DNA of 23,387 bases from Candidatus Saccharibacteria bacterium UBA1788 (lineage in GTDB: Bacteria; Patescibacteriota; Saccharimonadia; Saccharimonadales; Saccharimonadaceae). The notes below the pieces were generated by a model, which saw nothing but the letters and a program-made list of their open reading frames with translations, was not told the DNA's origin and did no database searches. The stretch spans positions 46,290-69,676 of the forward strand of contig DCGC01000002.1 of NCBI GenBank assembly GCA_002315165.1, given 5' to 3'. A program made the position numbers and the translations under genes. This document shows positions 7,251 through 14,288 of this stretch, piece by piece (positions within the stretch are counted from its first letter, which is position 1; every line of letters begins with the position of its first letter).

Positions 7251-7589
7251 CTAGTGTATAGATTCGTCAAGTAGTTCCCTGATGATTTTTCTAAGTTCTA
7301 AAAATGGAATTGTTTTTATATCTTTTGAATAGATAATAAATAGACAGTCTTTTTTAGCTTTGAATTCTTTAAGCTCGAGCCGGATGGCTTCGTAGACACG
7401 GCGACGAATACGGTTTCGTCCGACAGCTGATTTGAGGACTTTTTTAGAGACTACAACCCCAAAGCGTTGGAAACCCCTCTCGTTATTATTATGGACGAGG
7501 GAAATTTTTGGAGTACGGATAGTTTTTCCCTTTTGATAGGTATAACGAACACCACCACGAGAATGAAAACGATATTTACTATTTAGCAT
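7251..7589 (-). CDS. rnpA: Ribonuclease P protein component
   Basis: A 112-residue protein, the usual size. RnpA binds the RNase P RNA and helps it remove 5' leaders from pre-tRNAs. Diagnostic features are the N-terminal YRFHSRG (FxxxxR-like), the central RFGVVVSKKVLKSAVGRNRIRRRVYE segment (about residues 42-67) carrying the RNR motif, and the C-terminal helix ELRKIIRELL. It follows rpmH as in most bacteria, but a terminator and a new -10 box separate the two. The -10 hexamer lies 8 nt before the ATG with no Shine-Dalgarno. Confidence 0.96.
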   Translation of the reverse strand: MLNSKYRFHSRGGVRYTYQKGKTIRTPKISLVHNNNERGFQRFGVVVSKKVLKSAVGRNRIRRRVYEAIRLELKEFKAKKDCLFIIYSKDIKTIPFLELRKIIRELLDESIH

Positions 7590-7597
7590 TTATATAT

Positions 7598-7606
7598 ATT
7601 ATAACA
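7598..7606 (-). promoter_or_regulatory. rnpA extended -10 promoter
   Basis: TGT-TATAAT (7606-7598 on the minus strand) sits just downstream of the rpmH terminator T-run and 8 nt before the rnpA ATG. The expected leader is about 2 nt. No clear -35 is visible. Confidence 0.55.
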
Positions 7607-7607
7607 T

Positions 7608-7630
7608 AAAAAATCACCCTAACGGGTGAT
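7608..7630 (-). terminator. rpmH rho-independent terminator
   Basis: On the minus strand a perfect 7-bp stem (ATCACCC at 7630-7624, GGGTGAT at 7619-7613) closes a GTTA loop and is followed by T6 (7613-7608). It lies 9 nt after the rpmH stop, so rpmH is mostly monocistronic. Confidence 0.9.
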
Positions 7631-7639
7631 TCTTATCTA

Positions 7640-7777
7640 TTAAGCGGTTAAGCGAGCGCGACCTTTAAGGCGACGGCGTTTAAGAACTAGGCGTCCAGCA
7701 TGGGAAGAATTGCGTTTCATGAAGCCGTGTTCAACTTTGCGTTGACGCTTGTGTGGCTGGTATGTACGTTTTGGCAT
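7640..7777 (-). CDS. rpmH: 50S ribosomal protein L34
   Basis: A 45-residue, very basic protein beginning [10 protein letters not shown] and containing [20 protein letters not shown] and RARLTA, the L34 signature. It sits on the 23S rRNA in the large subunit. The start is supported by AGGAT about 8 nt upstream. The extra Pro after Met and the replacement of the common GFR.RM segment by GFMKRN differ from E. coli L34. The gene diverges from dnaA across the DnaA-box region, the classical rpmH-dnaA arrangement. Confidence 0.97.
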   Translation of the reverse strand: MPKRTYQPHKRQRKVEHGFMKRNSSHAGRLVLKRRRLKGRARLTA

Positions 7778-7820
7778 TATTTTATCCTATAAAATTTAAT
7801 TTTTGACAAATATTTAGTAT

Positions 7821-7849
7821 AGTATAGCGCAGTTTTCCACATTTTTCAA
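7821..7849 (-). promoter_or_regulatory. rpmH sigma-70 promoter containing a DnaA box
   Basis: On the minus strand: -35 TTGAAA (7849-7844), a 17-nt spacer, -10 TATACT (7826-7821). This is the best -35/-10 pair in the window. A DnaA box (7833-7841) lies inside the spacer and another (7854-7862) lies just upstream, so DnaA binding should affect rpmH. The leader is about 37 nt with a Shine-Dalgarno. Confidence 0.75.
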
Positions 7850-7960
7850 GGAGTTTTCCACATTTGTAACTGATTAGCTTGCTGGGTTGTGGAAAACTTA
7901 CCCCTGTTGATAGGCTTTTATAGTTAAATAATATTTTTTCAGGGATAAAACTGTGGAAAA
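7833..7960. other. DnaA-box cluster upstream of dnaA (oriC, part 1)
   Basis: The 240-nt rpmH-dnaA gap holds four copies of the same 9-mer. TTTTCCACA on the plus strand lies at 7833-7841 and 7854-7862 (21 nt apart, two helical turns). Its complement TGTGGAAAA lies at 7888-7896 and 7952-7960. AT-rich stretches flank them (7781-7825 and 7915-7940). The consensus box is TTATCCACA; the T-for-A change at position 3 is uniform here, so it may be this lineage's preferred box. The two pairs point toward each other. The remainder of the gap contains the rpmH and dnaA promoters. Confidence 0.8.
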
Positions 7961-7972
7961 GTCTAAGTTGTC

Positions 7973-7981
7973 TGATATAAT
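7973..7981 (+). promoter_or_regulatory. dnaA promoter (extended -10)
   Basis: TGA-TATAAT at 7973-7981 predicts a start near 7988 and a leader of about 30 nt. The leader carries a GGGGGAGGAGG stretch (7994-8004) ending 13 nt before the ATG, a strong but distant Shine-Dalgarno. No consensus -35 exists; the expected -35 position is covered by the DnaA box at 7952-7960, fitting autorepression by DnaA. Confidence 0.6.
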
Positions 7982-8017
7982 TAGGTAAATGGTGGGGGAG
8001 GAGGTCGAAAAAAATAC

Positions 8018-9397
8018 ATGTTTGATGTTTGGAAGAACGTTTTAGCTGAAATAGAAAAGCAAATTCCGCGTGCAGCTTTTTCGACTTGGTTTAATGGCGT
8101 GGAGTTAATCGACGCTAAGGATGGCATAGTAGAAATTGGGATTCCAAATGTTTTTTATAAGAAACAGCTCGAATCAAGATATCATAGTTTAATACAAGAA
8201 TGTCTAGAAAAAAATAAAATTGAAGCTCGCGAGATAAAATATACAGTTCAAAGCGTAATGAAGGCCAAAATAAAAGCCCGCGAGACGACTAACGGTGATA
8301 AGGTAATACAGAGAACAACTGCTCGTGTAGAAGAGTTAAAGTACGACTTACCAAAGATACAGAATAATTCCCTGTTTAATTCCAATTTGAATCCAAAATA
8401 TCAGATGGATAATTTTGTAATAGGTTCAAATAATGATTTGGCAGTATCGGTTGCTAAAAGTGTAATAAATAATCCTGGGGCGAATTACAATCCGTTCTTT
8501 TTGTATGGTGGACCTGGTTTAGGAAAAACACATTTAGTGCAAGCGATTGGTAACGAAATCAAACGGATGCACCCTGATTTTAAGATATTATATATTTCCA
8601 CTGACCATTTTTATGCAGATTTTGTGAATTCAATTAAAAACGGTAAAGGTGACGAATTTAATCGTAAATTTAGAAAACTTGATGTTCTAATTATCGATGA
8701 TTTCCAGCAGATAGTTGGTAAAGATAGAAGTCAGGAAGAGTTTTTTAATATTTTTAATGACTTATATCAGTTAAATAAACAGATTATTGTTACGAGTGAT
8801 AGGTTGCCAAGCCAGATTAAGACGCTTGATGAGCGGCTTTCTAGTCGTTTAGCGATGGCTGGAGCGATAGACTTGCAGATGCCAAACTTTGAAGATAAGT
8901 GCGCAATTCTTAAGTCTAAAGCGGAATATATGGGGAGAGATATTGAGAATGAGGCGATTGAGTATTTAGCGGAGAACGTAAAAACGAATATTCGTGACCT
9001 TGAGGGCGAGTTTATGAGAATTTTAGCATTCTCGGATTTTAAAGGTATGACACCGTTAGAGCTAATAAACGACGGGTTGATTAGCCCAACACGCACTACA
9101 AAAACGCGCGCAGTGCAACCAAAGCAAATTATTGATAAGGTTGCTAAGTATTATGATTTATCCGTGAAGGAGATGTGTGGAAAAAGTCGAGTGGCAAATA
9201 TAAAAACAGCACGGCAGGTTGCGATGTTTTTACTATCGGAGGAATTACAGATGAGTACACCAAAGATTGCTTTAGAGGTTGGAGTAAAAGACCATACGAC
9301 AGTAATGCATGGTATTAAAAAAATTAAGGGGGATGTAAAAATTAATTTTAGTTTACGAGATCAAATTGAAGATATTAAGGAGAAGATTTATGGCTAA
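8018..9397 (+). CDS. dnaA: Chromosomal replication initiator DnaA
   Basis: A 459-residue protein, normal size. It binds DnaA boxes and, as an ATP-bound filament, opens oriC. Domain I (1-85) includes the conserved PRAAFSTWF segment. A short linker (about 86-125) replaces a long domain II. Domain III, AAA+ (about 128-345), has Walker A GGPGLGKT (164-171), Walker B VLIIDD (223-228) and the arginine-rich ERLSSRL (272-278). Domain IV (about 360-459) has the box-recognition signature KDHTTVMHGIKKI (424-436). The usual FxWG-like stretch after the sensor region is replaced by LAMAGAID. It is the first gene of dnaA-dnaN-recF. Confidence 0.98.
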   Translation: MFDVWKNVLAEIEKQIPRAAFSTWFNGVELIDAKDGIVEIGIPNVFYKKQLESRYHSLIQECLEKNKIEAREIKYTVQSVMKAKIKARETTNGDKVIQRTTARVEELKYDLPKIQNNSLFNSNLNPKYQMDNFVIGSNNDLAVSVAKSVINNPGANYNPFFLYGGPGLGKTHLVQAIGNEIKRMHPDFKILYISTDHFYADFVNSIKNGKGDEFNRKFRKLDVLIIDDFQQIVGKDRSQEEFFNIFNDLYQLNKQIIVTSDRLPSQIKTLDERLSSRLAMAGAIDLQMPNFEDKCAILKSKAEYMGRDIENEAIEYLAENVKTNIRDLEGEFMRILAFSDFKGMTPLELINDGLISPTRTTKTRAVQPKQIIDKVAKYYDLSVKEMCGKSRVANIKTARQVAMFLLSEELQMSTPKIALEVGVKDHTTVMHGIKKIKGDVKINFSLRDQIEDIKEKIYG

Positions 9398-9400
9398 GTT

Positions 9401-9464
9401 GTGGAAAAGTATGTGGGAAAGTCTGTGTGGAAGTTTGTGGGAAAAATGTGGGAAGTTTTCCACA
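9401..9464 (+). repeat. Tandem 12-bp DnaA-box-like repeats after dnaA (oriC, part 2)
   Basis: Starting 4 nt after the dnaA stop, units begin with GTGG or GTGT at 9401, 9413, 9425, 9437 and 9448, i.e. spacings of 12, 12, 12 and 11 nt; a typical unit is GTGGGAAAGTCT. Each resembles the TGTGGAAAA form of the box, and the array ends in an inverted perfect box TTTTCCACA (9456-9464). The regular spacing is about one helical turn, which would line the sites up along one face. The stretch is non-coding. Confidence 0.7.
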
Positions 9465-9505
9465 TTTATTAATAATTCGGGAGTTATGGGTGGTTGTACA
9501 CAAAA

Positions 9506-9542
9506 TTTACACATGTTTTCCATGTTAGTTTACACATGTTTT
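9506..9542 (+). repeat. Direct repeat in the dnaA-dnaN gap with degenerate DnaA boxes
   Basis: TTTACACATGTTTT occurs at 9506-9519 and 9529-9542, 23 nt apart. Each copy includes a weak box (ATTTACACA at 9505-9513, GTTTACACA at 9528-9536); a further TTGTACACA lies at 9494-9502. These probably add low-affinity DnaA sites between the tandem array and the unwinding element. Confidence 0.55.
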
Positions 9543-9572
9543 TCTATTAAAATACCTCTGTTATATGTGCAG

Positions 9573-9625
9573 TTTTGCACAGTTTCCACAGACCCTATTA
9601 CTACTACTAATTTATATAATAAAGG
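9573..9625 (+). other. Predicted origin unwinding element: two DnaA boxes, GC-rich stretch, DnaA-trios, AT-rich DUE
   Basis: Two abutting boxes, TTTTGCACA (9573-9581) and GTTTCCACA (9582-9590), are followed by GACCC (9591-9595), then TTACTACTACTA (9598-9609), then an AT-only stretch TTTATATAATAAA before the dnaN Shine-Dalgarno. Read 3' to 5' on the bottom strand, 9598-9609 is AAT-GAT-GAT-GAT, four consecutive trios of the 3'-[G/A]A[T/A]-5' class that DnaA grips as single strand in Bacillus. Order, polarity and position (dnaA-dnaN gap, pointing at dnaN) match the Bacillus basal unwinding system. Function is inferred. Confidence 0.75.
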
Positions 9626-9637
9626 AAAGGACTTTTA

Positions 9638-10744
9638 ATGAAAATTGAAGTAACACAAGGAAAACTTTCTAAAGCATTAAATGTAGTTAGTAAGGTAGCA
9701 GCTAGTTCTCGTTCCACCTTACCAATCTTAAATAATGTCTTAATCAGGGTGGATGATAATAAAGTTAGTTTAACAGCTACAAATCTAGATATGGCAATAG
9801 TGGATTATTTACCTGTTAGTAGTGCGGAAAATGGAGTAATTACTGTTCCTGCTAGATTATTAGCTGAATTTGTTAGTAATTTACCAAAATCAGAGACGGT
9901 TGTTTTAGAGACTAAAGATAATAAGATAATAACCAAAGCTGGAAAATATTCTTCGACAATAAACGGAGCTCCGGCGGATGATTTCCCGGAATTACCAGAG
10001 ATTGACGAAGGTAAGGTTGTTTCGTTTAAGATGGGTGTGGATGAGTTTAAGGTCGGGGCAAATCAGGTGATTACGGCTAGCTCGAATGATTTAACTAGGC
10101 CGGCGTTGACTGGTGTGTTTTTTAATACTAATAATAATTCTTTATACATTGCGGCTACCGATGGCTATCGTTTGGCGGAAAAGAAAATAATAGAGAAAGT
10201 TGAGAGTGGAGTGGCGGCAATCGTGCCGACAGCGTCACTGTCGGAAGTGATGCGTTCAATTAATGACGAGATGGATGAGATAGAAATTTTATTTGATGAC
10301 ACTCAGGTTAGGTTTAGGATTGGGGAAATTGAAATTACTTCAAAGCTAATTGATGGTAGCTTTCCTGATTATCGACAATTGATTCCGAAAGAATGCGAGA
10401 GTGAAGTGACTCTAAACAGGGCGGAGCTAACGAGAATTACGAGGTTGGCGGCGTTGTTTGCAAAAGAGGTTGGTGGATCAATAACTTGCGAAGCTAGCGT
10501 TGAGAAAAATGCATTTATTATAAAATCGGTTGCTAATGAGTATGGTGAAAATGATTCCGAATTAGAGGCAGCAGTCACTAAAGATGAAAAAGTAACATTA
10601 AATTCGCGATTTTTGATTGATGTATTAAACGTGGTGGATGAGGATGAGGTAAGGTTTGGATTTTCTGGAAAAGTGTCTCCAGTAGTAATTCGAAACGAAA
10701 AAAATCAAAATTATACGCATATTATTATGCCGTTAAAAGTTTAG
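9638..10744 (+). CDS. dnaN: DNA polymerase III sliding clamp, beta subunit
   Basis: A 368-residue protein, the normal length. It forms the ring that holds the replicative polymerase on DNA. The three topologically similar clamp domains are visible: about 1-120 (KIEVTQGKLSKALNVVSKVA..., SRSTLPILNNVLI), about 125-245 (including TDGYRLAEKK, typical of domain II) and about 246-368, ending in YTHIIMPLKV, the usual clamp C-terminus. A Shine-Dalgarno (AAAGGAAAGGA) precedes the ATG. Its stop directly abuts the recF ATG. The 5' flank contains the predicted unwinding element, so dnaN transcription passes through or starts beside it. Confidence 0.98.
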   Translation: MKIEVTQGKLSKALNVVSKVAASSRSTLPILNNVLIRVDDNKVSLTATNLDMAIVDYLPVSSAENGVITVPARLLAEFVSNLPKSETVVLETKDNKIITKAGKYSSTINGAPADDFPELPEIDEGKVVSFKMGVDEFKVGANQVITASSNDLTRPALTGVFFNTNNNSLYIAATDGYRLAEKKIIEKVESGVAAIVPTASLSEVMRSINDEMDEIEILFDDTQVRFRIGEIEITSKLIDGSFPDYRQLIPKECESEVTLNRAELTRITRLAALFAKEVGGSITCEASVEKNAFIIKSVANEYGENDSELEAAVTKDEKVTLNSRFLIDVLNVVDEDEVRFGFSGKVSPVVIRNEKNQNYTHIIMPLKV

Positions 10745-11728
10745 ATGATAATTACAAATTGTGATTTAACCAATTTTAGAAGCCACGATAAATATCGGTT
10801 GGAATGCGAAGATATGACTTCGTTGATTTTGGGTGAGAATGGGTGTGGAAAAACTTCGGTTTTAGAGGCTATATATATCGCAACGTGTGGAAAAAGTTTT
10901 CGGGCAGTTGATCGTGAAATCGTAAAACGTGATAAAGAATTTTATAAAGTAGAGTTAAATTATGAGAGTGGTGAGATTACGATTGTAGTGTTTAGTGATA
11001 ATAAAAAGACTTTTTTAGTTGGTGATAAAAAATTTGCTAGGTTGCCAAAAAAATATAAATATCCGGTTGTGTTGTTTTTGCCGGACGATTTGAATTTGGT
11101 AAATTCAAGTCCGAGTCATAAAAGAGATTATTTTGATAGGACTTTTGCACAGCTTAATGAGAGTTATAATGATTCCCTTTCTAAATATAATAAAGCACTT
11201 AAGCAGAGGAATGAATTATTAAAGTCTGAGTTTTTAAATCGGGATTTAGTGTTTTCTTGGAATATATTGTTAGCTAAATATGGAGCGAGTATTAGTAAGT
11301 TTCGGGAAGATATGATAAGGCAGATAAATTTTAGGTTAACTACGGTTTATCGTTCTATCGCTGATAATTTAGATATTGTTAGGGTTGAATATAAAACAGA
11401 AGTGAAGGACGAGAGTGATTATTTAAAGAGGTTGGAGCAGGATTTTGAGAGGGATAGAATATTGAAACATACTGGTTTTGGAGTGCATAAGGATGATTAT
11501 GTTTTTATGTTTAATCAGGTGTTAGCCAATGGTTCAGCTAGTCGCGGGGAGGTCAGGAGTATTGTGTTGGCTTTGAAATTTATTGAGGCCGAGCTAATAA
11601 TGGAAAAAATGAAAAAAAGACCAATAGTATTATTAGATGATGTGTTTTCTGAATTGGATAAAACTAGGCAAAAATGTTTGGTGAAAAATTTTAAAGAAAA
11701 TCAGGTGATTATTACGAGCGTGGATTAG
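10745..11728 (+). CDS. recF: RecF DNA repair/replication SMC-like ATPase
   Basis: A 327-residue protein. RecF recognises gapped DNA with RecO/RecR to load RecA. Walker A is GENGCGKT (30-37); the ABC signature region is around GFGVHKDDYVF followed by ASRGEVRSIVLALK; Walker B is PIVLLDDVFSELD (293-305). It ends almost at once after QVIITSVD, so it is about 30-40 residues shorter than typical RecF, lacking only the variable C-terminus. The start follows the dnaN stop with no gap (TAGATG) and has no clear Shine-Dalgarno, so translation is probably coupled. The stop overlaps the convergent neighbour by 4 nt. Confidence 0.96.
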   Translation: MIITNCDLTNFRSHDKYRLECEDMTSLILGENGCGKTSVLEAIYIATCGKSFRAVDREIVKRDKEFYKVELNYESGEITIVVFSDNKKTFLVGDKKFARLPKKYKYPVVLFLPDDLNLVNSSPSHKRDYFDRTFAQLNESYNDSLSKYNKALKQRNELLKSEFLNRDLVFSWNILLAKYGASISKFREDMIRQINFRLTTVYRSIADNLDIVRVEYKTEVKDESDYLKRLEQDFERDRILKHTGFGVHKDDYVFMFNQVLANGSASRGEVRSIVLALKFIEAELIMEKMKKRPIVLLDDVFSELDKTRQKCLVKNFKENQVIITSVD

Positions 11729-12459
11729 TTAGTAATATTCTTTATGAAGACAGTTTTTTGTGAGTCTTGAAGAGTAATATCTATATATTTTCCACCGTAG
11801 GTTTCATCGACTTTCACGATTGCGGTGTAGGTATTTTTGTCGGTTGAAAGTTTAAATGTGAAGGCGTAATCTTCATGATTGTAATTGTCTATTGATGTTT
11901 CGTCAATTGTAACCGTGTCGGTAGGGTCATTATCAGCGAAAAATTCGTTGAGAGCTGATTGAATTTTTTGAGATGCAACTGTGCTGAGGGTGTAGTTAAG
12001 TTGGTAAGTATTGTACCAGATTGGTTGATTATTGTTTAGCTCTTGTTCCGTATCGTTGCATTGAAAAACGCCGTAGATAAGAAGATCTTCAGTCGGACAA
12101 GATATAACGATAGATGGTGGTGTTTCGGAAAAATTAAATTGAATCAAGTAAGATTGTTTTATATCTTCGAGATCGACGAGGAAACTTCGATAACCATTTT
12201 CTGAGGAGGAGATAGTTTTTCTGATTATTGCTGATGATGGGATGGTGTCTGAGTTTTTAGAGACAGCTTCGTATAATTGGCTATTCACTCGATGTTCTTC
12301 GTCAGATGAAAGAGAAAAAGTTTTGGCTAGGTTTTTGATTTTGATTTCTTTGCCATAAGGCTTACTAAAGAGAGCGTTGATTGAAAAAATCAAAATAATT
12401 AAAGCCACGAAACCTACTAGAATTGAGAGTAGTAATTTATTGCGCTTAAAGGTGTCCAT
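11725..12459 (-). CDS. Membrane-anchored protein of unknown function at the end of the T4SS operon
   Basis: A 244-residue protein: short basic N-terminus, one membrane helix (about 10-31), then a soluble extracytoplasmic part. I see two similar halves, each a helix followed by several strands: about residues 50-125 (helix around VNSQLYEAVS, then SFLVDLEDIKQSYLIQFNF) and about 160-240 (helix KIQSALNEFF, then AFTFKLSTDKNTYTAIVKV). One membrane helix plus two helix-strand modules recalls VirB8/TcpC-type subunits with NTF2-like folds, but no signature supports this and it is only a suggestion. Two cysteines (SCPTED, FQCND) lie in the first module. The ATG overlaps the upstream hydrolase stop by one base (TAATG) with GGAG before it, so it is translated with the hydrolase. 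Confidence 0.75.
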   Translation of the reverse strand: MDTFKRNKLLLSILVGFVALIILIFSINALFSKPYGKEIKIKNLAKTFSLSSDEEHRVNSQLYEAVSKNSDTIPSSAIIRKTISSSENGYRSFLVDLEDIKQSYLIQFNFSETPPSIVISCPTEDLLIYGVFQCNDTEQELNNNQPIWYNTYQLNYTLSTVASQKIQSALNEFFADNDPTDTVTIDETSIDNYNHEDYAFTFKLSTDKNTYTAIVKVDETYGGKYIDITLQDSQKTVFIKNITN

Positions 12460-14288
12460 TATTGCTCCGTTATATTATAAAGATCGTTGATATTGAGAAT
12501 ATCCGATAAGTAGGCGAAGGTTCCGTTGTTATTATTAAAATAATCAATGCTACGATGTACGACAGCTGTATATCCGGTGTTACCATAAGAAGCCTCGACA
12601 GTGACGATATCGTCGTCACTATTTACTGCTACGACGACTCCAGTGTGTCCACAAGCTGAGTCGCCACACATTGTAGAGCCGGTAGTAACGCTAAAGATTG
12701 AGAATGGCTGAGGGGTTGAACCGATTTGAACATTGAAATTTTGATTTAGATATCTAGCTGTATCGCGACCATTACCCCAAGCAATGTTGTTTTGAATACC
12801 AATGGTGGTGAATTTTTGGACAAAGAAAGCGGAAAGACTGACGCAGTTCCATTTTGTGCCTGCAGGAAGAGAAAGTCCATTAGTGGCTTCATCGGTTTTG
12901 TAATAGGTAGCAATAGCTTCGGCTTGTTCATTAGTTAGGCCACCCTTGATTGATTCGCAGACTGAAACGGTTTTTGTGGAATTATTTACTGCTGAGCTGA
13001 TAATTTCGGCGAATAATGTTTGTCCGTCGGCTGTAGGGTGAACACCATCACTAGAGAGATATTTGGTTGTGTCGGAGCTAGCTTTGGCTTTCCAATCCGC
13101 TATGACGACATTGTTGTTTTTTTGTTTGATAGACATAAATATGTTGTTGTTGGCGAGATAATTATTGTCTTTGGCGTAATTAGTTAGGAATATGACGGTT
13201 CGATTAGACCCAGCTAGGTTAATAACTGCTTGGGCTTGTTCGGAAGTAATGGAAGAGTTTGTTCCAAGAGCATAGACAACAATTTCTCGAAGACTGTTCG
13301 ATGATGCTAAGTCATTAAGAATTGTGTAGCCACCCTTATTATTATCGGTGCCGGTGTAGAATTGTTTACTGCTTTGAGCATGAATATCGGCATCTGGGAG
13401 AAGAGATTTGATGGCGGATTCGGAACCGACAGTGAGAGAGTCGCCAATAATTGTGACATTTTTACCCGTGTTTTTAGCATCGGAAGTTACTCCGTTATTC
13501 CCTAGTGCTGATACGTCTGGGAGAATCGATTCGGCTATTTCTGAACGTGTAGCTGCTCCTCCTGGTTTGTTAGCTGGGCGTTCGTAAATCCAAACAAAAA
13601 TTCTAGCAGCATCGGAAGCTGATTTTGCCATTTCCATTGCTTCTAGAATGGTTGCGGAATCTGGGATGTAATCCAAACCCATAGTTCCACCATAATTGCG
13701 ATAGGAACCGACTTTGGTAGTCATAAATTCAGAAGAAACGATAAAATCAAGTTGAACTGCAAGCCAAGCATCGTTAACTTCTTCTGGAACACCGTCCGGA
13801 ATGCCGTCATCTTCGATACCGATGGTACCGCCGTATTTTTCGTTGTAATATTCGAAGAAGTAGTTGGCGGTTCTGGCATCGGTTTTTAGTGGGGTGAGAA
13901 TTTTGTCGCGACCGGTAAATTGAGCGATGCCATAGCCGTTGCTAGAGGACATATCACCAGTAGTGGAGTTATATTGACTTTGGTTGCGAAAAGCGCTAAG
14001 TCCGGATTCGGCTTGGAAGTTGGCGATGATACCAGCAACAGCTTCTGGGCTTAGAGAAATGCCGTATGGGTTGTTACCGAAGAAATAATTAGCTATTTTC
14101 GCGAAGTTGGTGTTGCCAGACATGGATGATGAATAACAAATATTAGCCGTGCCGGTTGGGTTGTAATAATAAATGTGGTTTTGGTCGAAAAAGTCTAAAG
14201 TAGCTTCGGAGATGGCGAAGGTTGAGGTTGGAAAAATGAGGAGACCAGCTAAGCAAAAGACAAAAGCTCGTTTAATAATTTTTAGCAT
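12459..14288 (-). CDS. Secreted three-domain cell-wall hydrolase: lysozyme-like + SGNH esterase-like + CHAP
   Basis: A 609-residue protein. Residues 1-25 are a signal peptide (cut near STFA). Residues about 62-255 match phage-tail-type lysozymes: GIIANFQAESGLSAF with candidate catalytic Glu94, GYGIAQFTGR (118-127) and AARIFVWIYERP. Residues about 276-435 form an SGNH/GDSL-like domain: GDSL (282-285, nucleophile Ser284), Asn344 in ALGTNSS and DGVHP (414-418) with Asp414/His417; such domains add or remove acyl esters on glycans. Residues about 470-595 form a CHAP amidase/endopeptidase with Cys482 (KWNCVSLSAFF) and His548 (CGHTGVV). Activities are inferred from these residues. The gene overlaps its upstream neighbour by 7 nt with AGGAG ahead of the ATG and lies in a T4SS operon, where VirB1-like enzymes open the wall for the machine. 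Confidence 0.88.
   Translation of the reverse strand: MLKIIKRAFVFCLAGLLIFPTSTFAISEATLDFFDQNHIYYYNPTGTANICYSSSMSGNTNFAKIANYFFGNNPYGISLSPEAVAGIIANFQAESGLSAFRNQSQYNSTTGDMSSSNGYGIAQFTGRDKILTPLKTDARTANYFFEYYNEKYGGTIGIEDDGIPDGVPEEVNDAWLAVQLDFIVSSEFMTTKVGSYRNYGGTMGLDYIPDSATILEAMEMAKSASDAARIFVWIYERPANKPGGAATRSEIAESILPDVSALGNNGVTSDAKNTGKNVTIIGDSLTVGSESAIKSLLPDADIHAQSSKQFYTGTDNNKGGYTILNDLASSNSLREIVVYALGTNSSITSEQAQAVINLAGSNRTVIFLTNYAKDNNYLANNNIFMSIKQKNNNVVIADWKAKASSDTTKYLSSDGVHPTADGQTLFAEIISSAVNNSTKTVSVCESIKGGLTNEQAEAIATYYKTDEATNGLSLPAGTKWNCVSLSAFFVQKFTTIGIQNNIAWGNGRDTARYLNQNFNVQIGSTPQPFSIFSVTTGSTMCGDSACGHTGVVVAVNSDDDIVTVEASYGNTGYTAVVHRSIDYFNNNNGTFAYLSDILNINDLYNITEQ

Noticed and set aside
3825..7630. 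Identical TAAC loops in the LCP and rpmH terminators as a shared regulatory element
   Set aside because: Stems differ in sequence and a four-base loop match is easily coincidental.
9366..9638. 90-codon open frame spanning the dnaA-dnaN gap
   Set aside because: It starts inside dnaA, has low-complexity Trp/Cys-rich content produced by the DnaA-box repeats, and ends at the dnaN start; the sequence is better explained as origin DNA.
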